NCBI GenBank assembly: GCA_021292165.1
Contig: CM037888.1
Coordinates: 27,021,140-27,085,139 of the forward strand
Source: Shinisaurus crocodilurus
Lineage: Eukaryota > Chordata > Lepidosauria > Squamata > Shinisauridae
Length of the DNA stretch: 64,000 nucleotides
Reading direction: 5' to 3'
The position numbers and the translations under genes are program-made. The notes under the pieces are model-generated. The model ran no database searches. It was not told the origin of the DNA and saw nothing but the letters and a program-made list of their open reading frames with translations. Each line of letters begins with the position of its first letter. The stretch's first letter is position 1. Shown here one piece after another: positions 1 to 11,895 of the stretch.

Positions 1-1820
1 TTTGTAGTTAGTGGGAAGCTATGTCACAGGTGACAAAAGGATCATACCTTTATTTATTTATTTATTTATTTTTTATTTTATTTTTAATTAATTTCTTAGG
101 TTTCCCCCTCCTGATATTTAAAAGAAAGAATTAACTCCGCCCCCTTCTTGCCTGTTAATCGCATGTTTACAGGGCTAATGAAATGTACAAATGGGTTTGG
201 CCCACCTCAAACAATGATGAAAAACTAGAGAAGCAAGTTTAATTGCATCTACTGGAGGAAGGTGGGGGGGCGGGCGGGCGGGTGAATAAGGAAGGGTATT
301 GATCCGAAAAAAAGGGTGACTCTTTTTCACTGGTCATTAATGCCCTAAGATTATGGGCCTGGAAAATCTCCTTTCTTGGGAATGCCTTTAGAAGGTTGAG
401 AGACACATCCCAGTCAGATGAATTTTGATTGTGTTGGTGGTGGAAGAGAGGAGGGAAGCTTCCCTCTCAGCCAGAGTCAGTCTTTCAGTCCGGTATCCCC
501 TTTCCTTCCCAAACAGAAGATAAAAGAGCCGCAAGATGACATACCCCTAAGATTATTGTAAATGTTATTCCTCTTACCCCTTTCTCCACCTATACATTTC
601 CCTGCAAGCTTTGGCTTTTTTGGGGAGTGGGGGGCGGGCAGGGGAGGTAACAGAATTACATTTATTTTGTATTTGCTGCTGCTATAATTATCAATACCTT
701 TAAAATCACTCGGCGCCCAACCCCATTTCCCCTAGCAGAAAGAAAGCCAATGGAAAAGGAACACAGAAAAGGGAGGTAGTGGAATCCCTCCAGCTACAAA
801 TGGTTTCAGTCTCAAGCCTCAGCAAACCCTCCCCCCCCACACACACACACACGACACACACTTGCAGATCAGCCTTTCCAAAGTTTGTCTGAAGTTATGA
901 GGATAGCTGAGGGCTTTGCTATGGATGGGGTCAGAGGTGAAGGCTATTTTAACCCTAAAAGCTTGCCAAGGAGAAGGGTTGCCCTGCCCACCTCCCTGAG
1001 GCCACTGTGACTTGCAGGGAAAATCTCCGGCCACAGAAAGCAGAACAAAGCAATAGTCTGATTTTTTTTAACACACACACACACACACACACACACACTT
1101 TTAACCCCAGTAAACACAGGAGTAATATGAAGGAAGGACGCTCCAAAGTATTGGATTTAAATTCTCTTCTCTCCACCCCACCCCCCCATCTTTCCAAGGA
1201 GCTCCAAAGGTTTTTTTTTTTGTCTTAGAAGGAATCGTGGGAGGGTGTGTGTTTGAATGGTGTGAAAGGGACGGAGAAGGTCCCCGGCAATCGATTCCCC
1301 CCCCCCCTCCTTGTCCCCTCTGTCTTTTCGGATCAGCGCCTTTCAATGGGCATATAGGTGCTCTTTCAGACAAAAACTTGTGCTACATTTTCTGCCTGTA
1401 TTCCTGCTAAATACAATAAATGCTGGGCAGATTCCACTCACACGCACGCACCCGCTCCACACCCTTCGTTCTTCTTTCTCGGGGGCAGAAAAGCCCTCTA
1501 ATTAAATTGTTTGATATGGCCCGTCAAGACCCTTTAGTATGCACTGGTATAAAGATATATTCTGCGCATCAGCGTTTCTCTCTCTCTCCCCCCCCCACCT
1601 TTCCCTTCTCAGCAAAAAGGGTGGAAGAAAGGGTGGTCCCCTGAACAGCCAGACTTCGGCAGAGGAAGGCGGGTTATTTCTCTTCCCCCCCCCACAACAA
1701 AAATCCTATTTTACCTGGATGGAAAAAAAGATTTAAGAAAGAAAGAAAGAAAGAAAGGAGCATCGGTGTGCACATCTCCCCTCTCTCCGCCAGACACCCA
1801 AATGTGTCCTGCTGGGCTCG
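1..1820. other. TE-poor unique sequence, no gene seen
   Basis: Mixed-composition sequence with short G-runs, pyrimidine runs and microsatellites: TTTA-rich at 47-90, CGGG repeats at about 270-285, CA at 838-860, AC at 1071-1098 and GAAA at about 1735-1757. The open frames here are short, lack known domains and follow simple repeats. I saw no recognisable interspersed repeat. Function is unknown; it could belong to a regulatory flank. Confidence 0.5.
1071..1098. repeat. (AC)14 microsatellite
   Basis: Uninterrupted AC dinucleotides, seen directly. They create the TH/CV-repeat open frames on both strands. Confidence 0.95.
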
Positions 1821-1821
1821 C

Positions 1822-1902
1822 TTGCCAGGGAATAAGCCCTAGTGAACGCTTAGGGACCTACTCCCGAGTAGCCATGCATAGGATCGGGCTGCAAGTCCCT
1901 CA
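1822..1902. repeat. Short palindromic interspersed element, copy 1
   Basis: The copy has the layout of a family recurring in this window: a central segment like AAGTAAGTCCCATTGA and its complement, bordered by a block like ATAGGATTGCAGCCT. Here it is diverged ('ggatcgggctgcaag' at the end). The two-fold symmetry suggests a very small MITE-like element; its class is not established. Confidence 0.5.
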
Positions 1903-2055
1903 GCGGAAAAAGAAACGCGTCCGTTTCGCAGTTAAGCGGCCTTCCTGAAGATAAATGTGGTTGTGAGGATGACGGTGGCGTGCCCATTTTTCCTTAGGAA
2001 ATCATTGATGTTTTTCCAACCCAAAGCACAGACACTTATGCCTTCACACGACCTC

Positions 2056-2082
2056 GCGGCGGCGGTGGTGGTGGTGGTGGTG
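2056..2082. repeat. (GGC)/(GGT)n microsatellite
   Basis: Run of GGC followed by GGT triplets, seen directly. Confidence 0.85.
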
Positions 2083-2365
2083 GGGAGAGAAGGCTGATTG
2101 CGTGGAAAGTCACTTCCCCGTTAGAATTATGGGATGGATCCAAGTACTGTAGGTACCCACACGTTTATTTATGTTTGTTTTAGACGCTCATGTCCTTATG
2201 GTATTCCGAGCAAACATCTGTCAGTTGAGCGATTCCGTCGCCTATCCATACAGGAGAGACACAAATTACTGTACACCTTAACCTACCAACACAAGAGTAA
2301 TCCCCCGTGTACTCAATAAAGACACACAGTGCGGCCACGATCCGGCCAAAATTAAAGCATTTTTA

Positions 2366-2425
2366 AGGCTGCAACCTTAGGTACACTTACGTGGGTATTA
2401 ACCCCAGTGAATACCGCCCTTTTGA
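2366..2425. repeat. Short palindromic interspersed element, copy 2 (partial)
   Basis: Contains the 'ggctgcaacctta' border followed by 'acacttacgtgggtatta', a diverged match to the family seen intact near 23.03 kb. Only one arm is clear. Confidence 0.45.
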
Positions 2426-3129
2426 ATAATCTTGCCTAGGGTGGGGTTTGCAGGTCCCTCCATAAGAAGGAAAGAAAGAAAGAAAGACCCGCTCTCTCTT
2501 TTCCTCCTCCATAGAACGTGGAAATGCCCAAATTTGCCTAGTCGCAACTCCGTTTTTAGTACAGATGAACACGCAAGACTCGAATTTGGCTCGGTCCACA
2601 CGAACCCTTTGGGGTTTTCTCCGAGGACCGATAGGCTACACTACAGGTATGAAACTTCCCGCGTCTGTCCCTATAAACTTGAAAGTGGGGTGGGGTGGGG
2701 GAGAGAAAGGGGCTGTCCAGCAGAATCAACCTGCGCCCTTACCCTGCCCACCCACAAATGCCTCTCTGCCCAAACACGTGGACGCCGGGTTCTGTGGACA
2801 AGACGGCCTAAAAAGACGTTGCCAGCTGGATTTGTGGGCCCGATTCAGTCTTGTGGTGGACACGGGGAACCTTTCTGTGTTTAAAGGGGAAAGGGTGTGT
2901 GCGACAGTTATAACGCAGGTGAAGGGCTAGGTGGGTCGATCTCCCTATTGAGGGGTGAGAGGGGGGGGAAGAAGAGATCGCGGCTCCGTGGTCAAACTGG
3001 TATGCGTGTGAAAGTGCGAGCGAGAATGCATGAGTCTGAGGGATGACCGAAAACATGAAAACATGTCCAGACTCCAGCGTGCGCCCTAGAGAGATATGCC
3101 TTGCTGCGGCACACACTGTGAAAGCGTAC

Positions 3130-3560
3130 ATTGGGAAGACGGCGCATCTTTATTTGTGTAGCAAGACCTCATATTGTCGTCGTCCCGTCCCCCGTCCCCC
3201 CCGCGCAGGTGTCCACTCCGCTTGCAAGTATTTCATGCCGGGAACGGCTGCGGGGAGGAAAGGCGAAGTATCCGAAGTATTGGGACCCCGGCTTCCCTCC
3301 CGCCGTCCCTCCCCTCCGTTATTTTCCCTAGCTGGAAAGGAACGTCCTTTAGGCTGCATGCAGACGTCTGCAAGGGCACGCGCTATGTTCGGGGGCGCGC
3401 GTCCCCTTGAAGTCAGCAGAAATTTACTTCTGAGGAAAGCCTGCCTTGGAGGATCGGGCCGATGCGAGGCCTTACTGACTCCATTGGGCGTCTCTTCTTC
3501 CAAGGAGCAGCCCTTGAGGTCCATGTGCGGGCGGGCGGGGTCTGCTATTCAGCCCGTCCC
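3130..3560. promoter_or_regulatory. CpG-rich patch, possible CpG island
   Basis: CpG dinucleotides are much denser here than in most of the window (for example 'gtcgtcgtcccgtc', 'gcacgcgctatgttcggg', 'gggcgcgcgtcc'), and the sequence is GC-rich and not an evident transposon, unlike the GC-rich hAT at 11.9 kb. No start site, splice site or recognised first exon was identified, so the promoter reading is inference. The 204-codon open frame over this patch has no recognisable domain and is probably a result of few stop codons in GC-rich sequence. Confidence 0.35.
3402..3465. repeat. Short palindromic element, copy 3 (diverged)
   Basis: Segment 'cccttgaagtcagcagaaat' with 'tttacttctgaggaaagcct' then 'ggatcgggc' resembles one half of the palindromic family. 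Divergence is high. Confidence 0.35.
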
Positions 3561-4114
3561 AGGGTGTGTGTGTTCTTTAATGTGTGTTATTCTTGATCCT
3601 CCCCCCCCCCCATACTTCAGCTCGCCCATCGCACGTGGAGCCCTACCGGGACCTTGACACGCGTGGGTGCGGACGTTTGGAAAACGCCTCCTATACATTT
3701 CACGGGGGGGGCGCAATACTCAGGCGTTACATATGGAAAACATCTGTCTGCATGCACGCGCGCGTGTGTGAGAGAGAAAGGTGGGGGGAGGGAGAAATTA
3801 TTCTGCGCGAATTAACACCCCCCCCCACACACACACACACCACACACACACACACGCTTTTCCAACTTTGACGCTGGGATTTCAGAGAGATTTCCCCACT
3901 GCCGGGGGAGTAACTTGTGAGCTTTCACGTGGAAGTTAAAAGAAATGAGCGGGGTGGGAGACAAATTGCCCAGTCCAAAGTAAAGGGGACCTGAGTGGAA
4001 GAGAAAGAAGGCAGCGAGCGACTTCCAGCCAGCCCTCTGCCGCTCTTTGCCCGACCCTGCTTATACCCCGCGCAAACGATCGCGCAGGGGAGTCCTGTCA
4101 CCCTCCGCGAGACT

Positions 4115-4203
4115 TACAACGCGATCCTGTACCCGTCTGCTCCGGGGTAAGCTGCGTTCAGTGGGGCATACTCCCAAATCAGTGGGTATGGGATTGCAGC
4201 TTT
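4115..4203. repeat. Short palindromic interspersed element, copy 4
   Basis: Runs from 'aacgcgatcctgtacccgtc' through 'gttcagtggggcatactccc' to 'gggtatgggattgcagc', matching the order of the palindromic family in both borders and centre. Confidence 0.6.
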
Positions 4204-4753
4204 ACTTCCGAGGAAACGTGCGTCGGATCCAGGTGCAACCTCCCCCCCCTCCGCCCCCAGCATCTTCCCATCACCCCACCCTTACCGCGTAGGGAAGGAG
4301 AAAGGAGTCTAATGCTCACCTCACCTCTTGGACAACAATACCACCGCCCCCTTCCTCTTTGCGATTGGGCTGGATCTATATTGATCCAGAGGAGACGCTG
4401 GAGGTATCACCAAGCTAAATATTTACCGATCACACACAAATAGCCAGGTTACCCGAACGACCCCCCCTTTTCCTCCCCCCCTCTTTTTTTCTTTCTTTAC
4501 TGCGAGGACAGCGGAGGAGGGCGAAAAATGGGGGGGGGCGCTAAATCATTTTATTAGTGTGTATAAAGCAAAGAGCACATTCCAGGCAGGAGTGTTTTAA
4601 GATGTGTCTTCAGCGGGATGAAAAGAGTTAGCGAAATCGATACGCAGTGATTAGGAGGACCTAGTGTGGAGAGAAAGAAAGAGAGAGAGAGAGAGAGATT
4701 ATTGGGAGCGGGGGATTGCTGGACATTTGGTAATCCCAGGTTAAGGGAAGGAA

Positions 4754-4810
<57 letters not shown>
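4754..4810. repeat. (AAT)19 microsatellite
   Basis: 57 bp of uninterrupted AAT/ATA triplets, seen directly. It explains the polyisoleucine stretch in a minus-strand frame. Confidence 0.97.
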
Positions 4811-4811
<1 letters not shown>

Positions 4812-5229
4812 TGGAAGCGGCAGCCAGAGGTTTCAAAGGGAGGTCGGTTCCTTTCTGGCAGGGAAAAATAAAAATAAAATCGGATCAGAACAGGAGAAGC
4901 TGGGGAGAGAGACTCCTTCATCCGCATCCGGATAGCCCAATAATAAAAGGAACTCCTCTCAGCTGGGGGAACGCGAGACGGCCAAGCAAGCAGGCAGAGA
5001 AAGCGGAGGGTTTTCAATCGCCCCTCTAGGAGGCAAATTCGTGTATTTAATTCCTCCTAGCACTCCAGTTCTTAAGAATTTCTTTTGCGCCCCACAACGG
5101 TATCAGGAAAGGGTGACACAGAAGGGTGGGAGAGAGACTCAAGAGTGGAAGAACAGCACTGGGCCTGGGTAGGATGCGAAAGTCAACTCCTAGAGAGATC
5201 CATCTGATGGGACTTCATCAAGTGGCGTT

Positions 5230-5256
5230 CAGCATCAGCATCAGCATCAGCATCAG
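5230..5256. repeat. (CATCAG)n short tandem repeat
   Basis: About four and a half copies of the hexamer AGCATC, seen directly. Confidence 0.85.
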
Positions 5257-6769
5257 GGATTTCCTCCATCCCTTCCCCACCCCCCCACCCCCATAATTAA
5301 CTCAGGTACCAGAAGTTAGTCTGAAGGTACGGTGAAATTTGCAAATCCGTCCCCGTCCCCAGTCCTCTTCAGTCCGACCCTCCCCAGGTAAATGGAGCTA
5401 ATCACGTAGGTTTTTTTTCGTAGGGGGGAGATAAATGCCTGCACGTCGGTGGAACTTTTGGTCGAACAGTTTGGCATCCCCACCCCCCCAACCCACTAGA
5501 CCATGTCCAGGGGACTCTTCGCCTTGCAACAGAAGGCTGTGAAATTGACAAGATGGCTGGGATATCCCGATTTACCACTGAAACATCAATCAATGTATAA
5601 ACCAAGGGCAGAGGGGCATGCATTTAAGAAGAAGGATCTTAAAAATACACCTCGGCAATTCAGCTTAGGGAGTAGAAAAGAGTGGGCTAGACACAGAGAC
5701 TGAAATGTACACCGTATTTTTTCTTCTGCTTCTCCTCAGAGTAGAAGGGGGAAACGACGAGATCTTGCAAAACAACCCCAGTCAAGCATCTTTAAAATAT
5801 AGAGGTGCTTCTCCGATTTAAGAGGGATCAAATAAATCATACATTGCAGGGTGTCTCCTTCACACACCGTTTCTTGAAGCAGGCGAGAAACGGCAGATAG
5901 AATGTCAGCCGATTCCAAGAAAAGTTTCCCCAAAGTGGGGTAGATTGGTTGAGAAGGCATTTTTAAGAGCTACCCACCCACCCACCCCCTTTCCTACGAG
6001 TGACATTCGCAGTTCAGACAGAAGAAACTGATCAACACACTGGCTACTAAAATGGAACGGAGATGGAATGCCTTTCTGTTTAATTGCAGCCAGGACCTTG
6101 AGCTAAACTGCCCCCAACCCAACTTATAACAACCGTTCCCCGCTAGGGGTGGGTGAGTGAGAGACGAATTTACCAGATTTTATTTTATTATTGACACTTC
6201 TATGCGAGTTTACAATGCCCTATTGGTTATATTTCCACCAAATTCCAGGATGAATCTAGATTAAAATAACAGTTCTCCATTGCTAATTATCTTTAAAAAA
6301 AAATTATTGCAAAACAACAACAACAACAACCCCACACTGGATGATTAGACCAATATGTTTAGGTGTAAGGCAAGGGGGCGGGGCGGCTACAGTTCATTTC
6401 CCCTATAATCTTATAACCTCTTTGCCTAATTCCTTAGATTGGAGATAGGAAGAGTCTCTGACCCAAGAGGTCGGGAAGAGCTGAGTTTCATTAACTCTTG
6501 CCGCCCCGGCACAGAACTGAGGTTAACTACACTAATTTAAAGGAGGGTGGGAGGGGGGGTAAGTGCGAATGCAAGGATGGGGATGGTGTTTTACATAAAA
6601 GAAGGGAAAGGGAAAAGCTTGTGGGATGTGGTTGATCTAATATTTGCAGCTTGTCCACCTGTTTCCAGAAATGTAGTTTTAATGGTTGAGAGGGGGAAAA
6701 GAAGAAAAGAAGCCCATTCAGGGTGTGAATTTGAAGGAGGAATTTTAAAGCAACCAACCCATCAGCCTG

Positions 6770-6850
6770 AGCATATTTACTCAGAAGTAGTTCCCACTGG
6801 GTACAGTGAGGATTTACTCCCACAAACATGTGAAAAGGGTCGCAGCCTTA
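6770..6850. repeat. Short palindromic interspersed element, copy 5
   Basis: Contains 'tttactcagaagtagttccc', 'gatttactccca' and 'gtcgcagcctta' in the family order. Confidence 0.6.
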
Positions 6851-6859
6851 ATCAGTTAA

Positions 6860-9800
6860 GTACAGCCATTCATACAAAACACAGATTTCCAAATGTGTAT
6901 TAATAACATTCTGTAAAACAAGCTATCTGCATCTCTTGTTTCATGAAACTCCTTCTAGCAGATGGGGTGGGAGGAATGGGTGACTCATAAATAGCCCAGA
7001 AAGAAGGGGAAATATCAAGTACCCCCAACTACATATTAGCTGTTGGAGCTACTCTAATGTATTTCTACACGTTGATCTGTATTGTGATCACTTAATTCAT
7101 TGATGAGTCAGGTAAAAGCAAGTGTCAATTAACAGACCCCCACCACTGAATGAGTAGACAGCCAAAGATGACACACAAACTTTCTGCATACATGGACACA
7201 AGCAGTTACACACAGAGAAATTTTATATGCATGTAACTATTACACTGTAGAAGTGTATGCATACTAAATGTATGTATGTATGCACATTTATATATGTACA
7301 TATGTGCATATGTATGCACATTTATATATGTACATATGTGCATACACTGTGTGTGTATAAAATGCATGCAAGTGTATGCGTATGTATGTGCATGCACACA
7401 GATATAGCTATTTAAATGTATAGATGTGTCTGCACAAGAACTTAGTGGAACATTGCAAAGCACCACACCCTACGATCCTATTTATAAGATTACCTATTTT
7501 GAATTGAATGCTTTAGAACCTCTACATTATAAAGTGGTGGACTTACCAGAATTTAAGGATCTATGGATAGAAAGAAGCAAAGTTGAGTTCTTAATGCAGT
7601 AAGAGATGCAATGTATTTTCCACAAGGAAATTCTGGATCATAAATGGATTTAGCCTTGGGAGAAAGGGAGAAAGTATACCAAAAGAGTGTTTGAAATTGA
7701 ATGCTAGATTGCTCAGTGTTTTGAATCTTTTCAGCAACACCCCCCCCCACACACACATATGCCAAAAAAGTGAAGAAATTGTAAACATACCTGTTTTGAG
7801 TCATACATTTAGAATATTTTAATTGTTCTAATATTGATTGCAATTTCATTAAAAGAGTAGAGGATATATATTTAAGCCAGCATATTTTAGTAAAGGGAAC
7901 ACATATGCAAACCCCTAAAACTCCTAGAAGAGCTTTCATGAGCACATTTTAATGGTTTTCTTTCATATCTGAGAGGGGGGGGGGAGAGCCAGCTAGAAAG
8001 ATTCCATACATTTTCAAGTAAATATGCTGAAAAGCGAGATCCATATATTTTATAGATATGGTCAAATTGCCTTGTTTCCTGCTATTTTTGACAGACATTT
8101 CAAGAAATGGTGACAACAATGAAATAGTTCTGATTTTTAATTTTGTTTTGTTTTGCTATGCCAGCTTGGAAAAATGAAAATGAACAGTACCCACAATTTT
8201 AAAAGCCCACACATCTTTTCAATCATCAGAAAATAATGAAATCTTTAGGGTTGCTTCTGCTGCTATTTTAATTTTTTTATTTTATTTTATTTTTGAGCAG
8301 CAAACTCTAAAATTAAGGAGTAAATTAGCCAAGAGCATGAAATCAAATTTGGAAAACAAGTTCCAAATTTTTGAAAGTAGAATCGCTTCAGATTCATTGG
8401 TATGTATCAATATTCAGAGCTGATGTTAAACAAAAAGGAGCTCAGGTTAATTCAACGTGCCATTTTATCATTTTCTAGGCCCCTACGTTAAGCTTTATCT
8501 AAACAAAGACATGACATTTGGATCACACAGTAAACCTGAGCTATTCTATGGGTAGAAGTGCACAGAAGACATCTCAACTCCAACACATGAACAAATTTAG
8601 TTGATAGCTTACAAACCCCAAATACAAAACCCACAGCATATTAGCAAGCCTTGTAATTATTAGTACGTCCTCATTTCTTTCCCCTGCAAAAGTCTGGCAT
8701 GTCCATGTAAACATTTTAAGTGCATCTTTAAGACTTTGTCTCCTAAAATGAATTAAGATGAGCTACTCTCAGAAAACAATCAAATATTTGTCTGCAAGGG
8801 GATGTCTAAATTATCTCACTTGTCCACCCATCCTTGTTCCATACAGTTTTCCCTCTCCTATTTCCCGTCTTTCCAATGGCATGAACTTTGGTATCGAAGT
8901 TTAATTTCTTTGTTTTTGTTTCTTTAAAAAGAAATTAATCAACCTTATCCTCTAATCATCTTGTGTGTTTGACTTGGTTAAATTGGATGGAGATGATATC
9001 ACATACTAAGAGTTAAAGCTAAACTGGGAAGCAGTAAAGCTGTGAGGTATCCACTCCAGATGTCATGAAAAATGGCATTTGCGGTTCTCTGACAAGCTTG
9101 TAGTGAAGCACATTTTGAGGAAAATAAGTTTTAAACACCCCTCATTGGCATGTCAAATCTATCTATATAACAGTAGCATCCTTATAAACGTTTCTCTATG
9201 CCCATAAACTCACTGTAGCTACATGTATGCATATGTCAACCAGTTAAATAATTTTGAGTTAATTGATCAACCATCATTTTCCTGATTAATTAAATTCATT
9301 GGCATATTATCATCATCAACAATAAAAGTCAAATTATGCCCCACTTTGAGATACTGAAGGAAGTCTGAGAGAATTTACTAATAGAGAATTTACTGAGAGA
9401 ATTTAGTAATATTTTCTTTTCTTTTCTTTTTTCTTTTTGTATCCTGTTATGGTAATGCACTAAAACAGGCTCAAAAATAAACATGTGTGTCCTTAACCTG
9501 TAGCTGTACTCATTAAAATGGCCCCCCACTTTTGTTAATTAATCAACTGATTAAACCAATATTCCAATTAAAGCATGCACACACAGCCTGGTAAAATAAT
9601 CCCATCGGTAAAACTTCTCAGTCTCCCCCTAGCCACTGTTTCATAGCATTTCTAATTGTTCTATTAGCATTTCTATTTATTCATTAGAGCACAATCAATG
9701 GGGAAGTTCTCCTCCACAAACACCACTGGAATGGGCGAGAGATTTGCAACAGCTCAGTTCAGTGAGGCTTATGCTAGAGACCTGTAACAACAACCTTAGT

Positions 9801-10900
9801 AATGAAACTCTAGCATCTTCAGTTGCTCTTGCCATCTTTTCAGTTCAACTTTTTTGTTTTGTTTTGTTTAAAGGTTGTAATTTTAAGTATCTACCTAGTT
9901 CTGGCAACCAAATTTAGGGCAGTGTTGTGGCCATGTTTTGTACAGTTCTATGATTTAAAGGTGAAGGCTGTCATTTCTTTTTCTTTCTTTTTTTGCGGGG
10001 GAGATGATGAAGCTAGTCAAATTTTCTTTTTAAAGGACACAATCATTTATTTTAATTTAATTTTTGGCATCCTTTACTCTACTAGAAAGCTACAGCTTCT
10101 CTTATAGTGTACCTTGCAGATGGTCACATGTAGTTTTGCCACAATGTTAAATTTTTTGAACGCTCCAGCAATTTGTCACATTGGTTCGCTTGAGCATCTG
10201 TATTTCCCTGTTTCAGTTTTCCCTATAGAAGAGGAAATTGATAAGCTCTCAGTGGTAGAATCTGAGAGCATGGCTGTTTTTGAAACAGAGGCTGGGGTCA
10301 AAGGTCAAAGAGTTTTACTTTTATTATTATTATTTAAATGATTTTTAAAGTTGTTTTAAGTTTCAGACAAAAATGCCATTTTGATAAGAGAACTCCTGTG
10401 TTTTTGCAACACATCCTGGATTTTTTAAAAATAATATAAAAAGAAGAAACCATTCCCCCACTAATTAAAATATGACTTACGTTGAATATGGTTTGTATTA
10501 TGGACCACTTTGCCATTGGTGGTAAGGTGTCAAACATTTCTTGAACACTAGTACATAACCCCCAAAAGTAGGATTTGTATTTTAGGTTGTTGACAAGCTT
10601 CTTTTGCCATGCTTAAAATTGACAGTATATATTCAGCAACATGCCTTCTACTTTGTTGCTTGCTAGAATCAGACAGCTAGAATTAAAAGTCCAGTTAACT
10701 CAAGTCTCTTAAGCCATATTAGAAAGATCCACCCCAGAGCTTTTCAACCTTTATATCTTGAGGGAACTTTTGCCATATCAACACATCAGCTGAGAAACTC
10801 CTGCAAGTCTGCCCTGTGTTGTTGCAGAAGTTGTGGGACATGTCCCAGGGGATGGGTGGCCAACTGAGGCCCCTCATATTGGATTTGGTCCCTTGAGATA
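6860..10900. other. AT-rich unique sequence, no gene seen
   Basis: AT-rich sequence with almost no recognisable transposon. It contains homeobox-like AT motifs (for example 'gattaattaaattcattggc' near 9285) and an alternating TATG/CACA segment at 7260-7400. The open frames are short and domain-free. The lack of insertions in 4 kb contrasts with later parts of the window, so conserved regulatory sequence is possible but unproven. Confidence 0.45.
7277..7344. repeat. Perfect 34-bp tandem duplication
   Basis: Two identical 34-bp units (7277-7310 and 7311-7344), each starting TGTATGCACATT and ending TATGTGCATA, seen directly. Confidence 0.9.
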
Positions 10901-11066
10901 ATTTTATATGGCCCCTGATTGACCTACCAAATTTTAATTGAAAATGTTTGGCTACAATTTCACTCACAAGGAAAGAGAGTGAGTGAGAGAGAGCAGTTTA
11001 CAAACTGTAAGAATAGAAAGATTCTACATGTTACTGTCCCATTGCTCATTTTGAGTTTGCACATAA

Positions 11067-11068
11067 TT

Positions 11069-11100
<32 letters not shown>

Positions 11101-11118
11101 TCCTTCTCTCTTTCTTTC
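11067..11118. repeat. (TTTC)n microsatellite
   Basis: Run of TTTC tetranucleotides with a few interruptions near its end, seen directly. Confidence 0.93.
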
Positions 11119-11129
11119 TAAACTGAAAA

Positions 11130-11475
11130 ATACTCCACCACTAAATCACAAAGTGATTCACAAAGTGGCTAACAACTTATATAGAAAGTCACTATAAAAC
11201 CTAAACACATCAACAAATCAAGCAGTCAGCAAAAGAAAGCAAATCTAATAGCAGCATCAAATCATGTGAAAAGCAACAGAGGAGAAAGAGCAACACTTTT
11301 AGCTTCTTTTTAGAAGTAATTAAGGAGGAAGCCCTTATGGAGGGACCGGGGAAATGCATTCCAGACCTTTGGAACAACCATCACACTGTCTTTGCTCTTC
11401 ATTGTTGCCCATCTTATGGCAGAAGGTGGGAGTCTCTGAAGAAGCTCTTAAAGATCAGGCAAGATCAAGTGAGGG
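11130..11475 (-). repeat. Possible degraded LINE fragment
   Basis: The stretch from 'taaatcacaaagtgattcac' through 'gaggaagcccttatggaggg', 'ggaacaaccatcac' and 'tatggcagaaggtgg' has the layout of old non-LTR LINE 3' regions of reptiles (A-rich gene-desert tail then a coding-like part). A partly similar layout appears at 46,320-46,690. No domain can be read through, so this is a tentative call. Confidence 0.35.
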
Positions 11476-11895
11476 CTGACAGTCCTCCAGAGGCATGGGT
11501 CCTAAGTCACTTAGGCTTGTGATGTAGTATGCATATATACATATTTGTATGAGTCCAAGTGCACAGGTTCCATAACTGGGAAACCCCTTCCACCAGATGG
11601 TGTGAACTGGAGCACAGCCAATTTCATGGTAGTCCATTTGTATGGAAAAGTACATTTCTGGTCCCCAGACTATTGTGTACAGAATGGCGTGGCACATAAG
11701 GATACAGAAGGCTTTCCCTCTTCTAGGGAATATGCTCAATTCATATAGGACATCAGCCAGGGGTTTGGGGCCTCGCTGTCACCCTGAGTGATCTGAGAGT
11801 AAGATTTAGGACACAATGACCAGTCTCTTGCATCAGCATATTGCAGAGGAAAATAGGTAGTGGTGAATAAGTTATCTTTCAGGGGACTGTAGTAT

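Larger units (their letters stand above)
3560..6760. other. TE-poor unique sequence, no gene seen
   Basis: GC-moderate to AT-moderate unique sequence with several microsatellites: CA at about 3828-3856, GA at 4670-4698, AAT at 4754-4810 and CATCAG at 5230-5256. One palindromic short repeat lies at 4115-4203. No LINE, SINE or hAT signature was recognised. Open frames are short and lack domains. Confidence 0.5.

Noticed and set aside
2432..2884. 150-codon plus-strand open frame
   Set aside because: No domain or family resemblance; overlapping open frames exist in another phase.
3043..3657. 204-codon plus-strand open frame in CpG-rich DNA
   Set aside because: No recognisable domain, composition follows GC-rich repeats, overlapping frames on both strands are equally open, and no splice context supports it.
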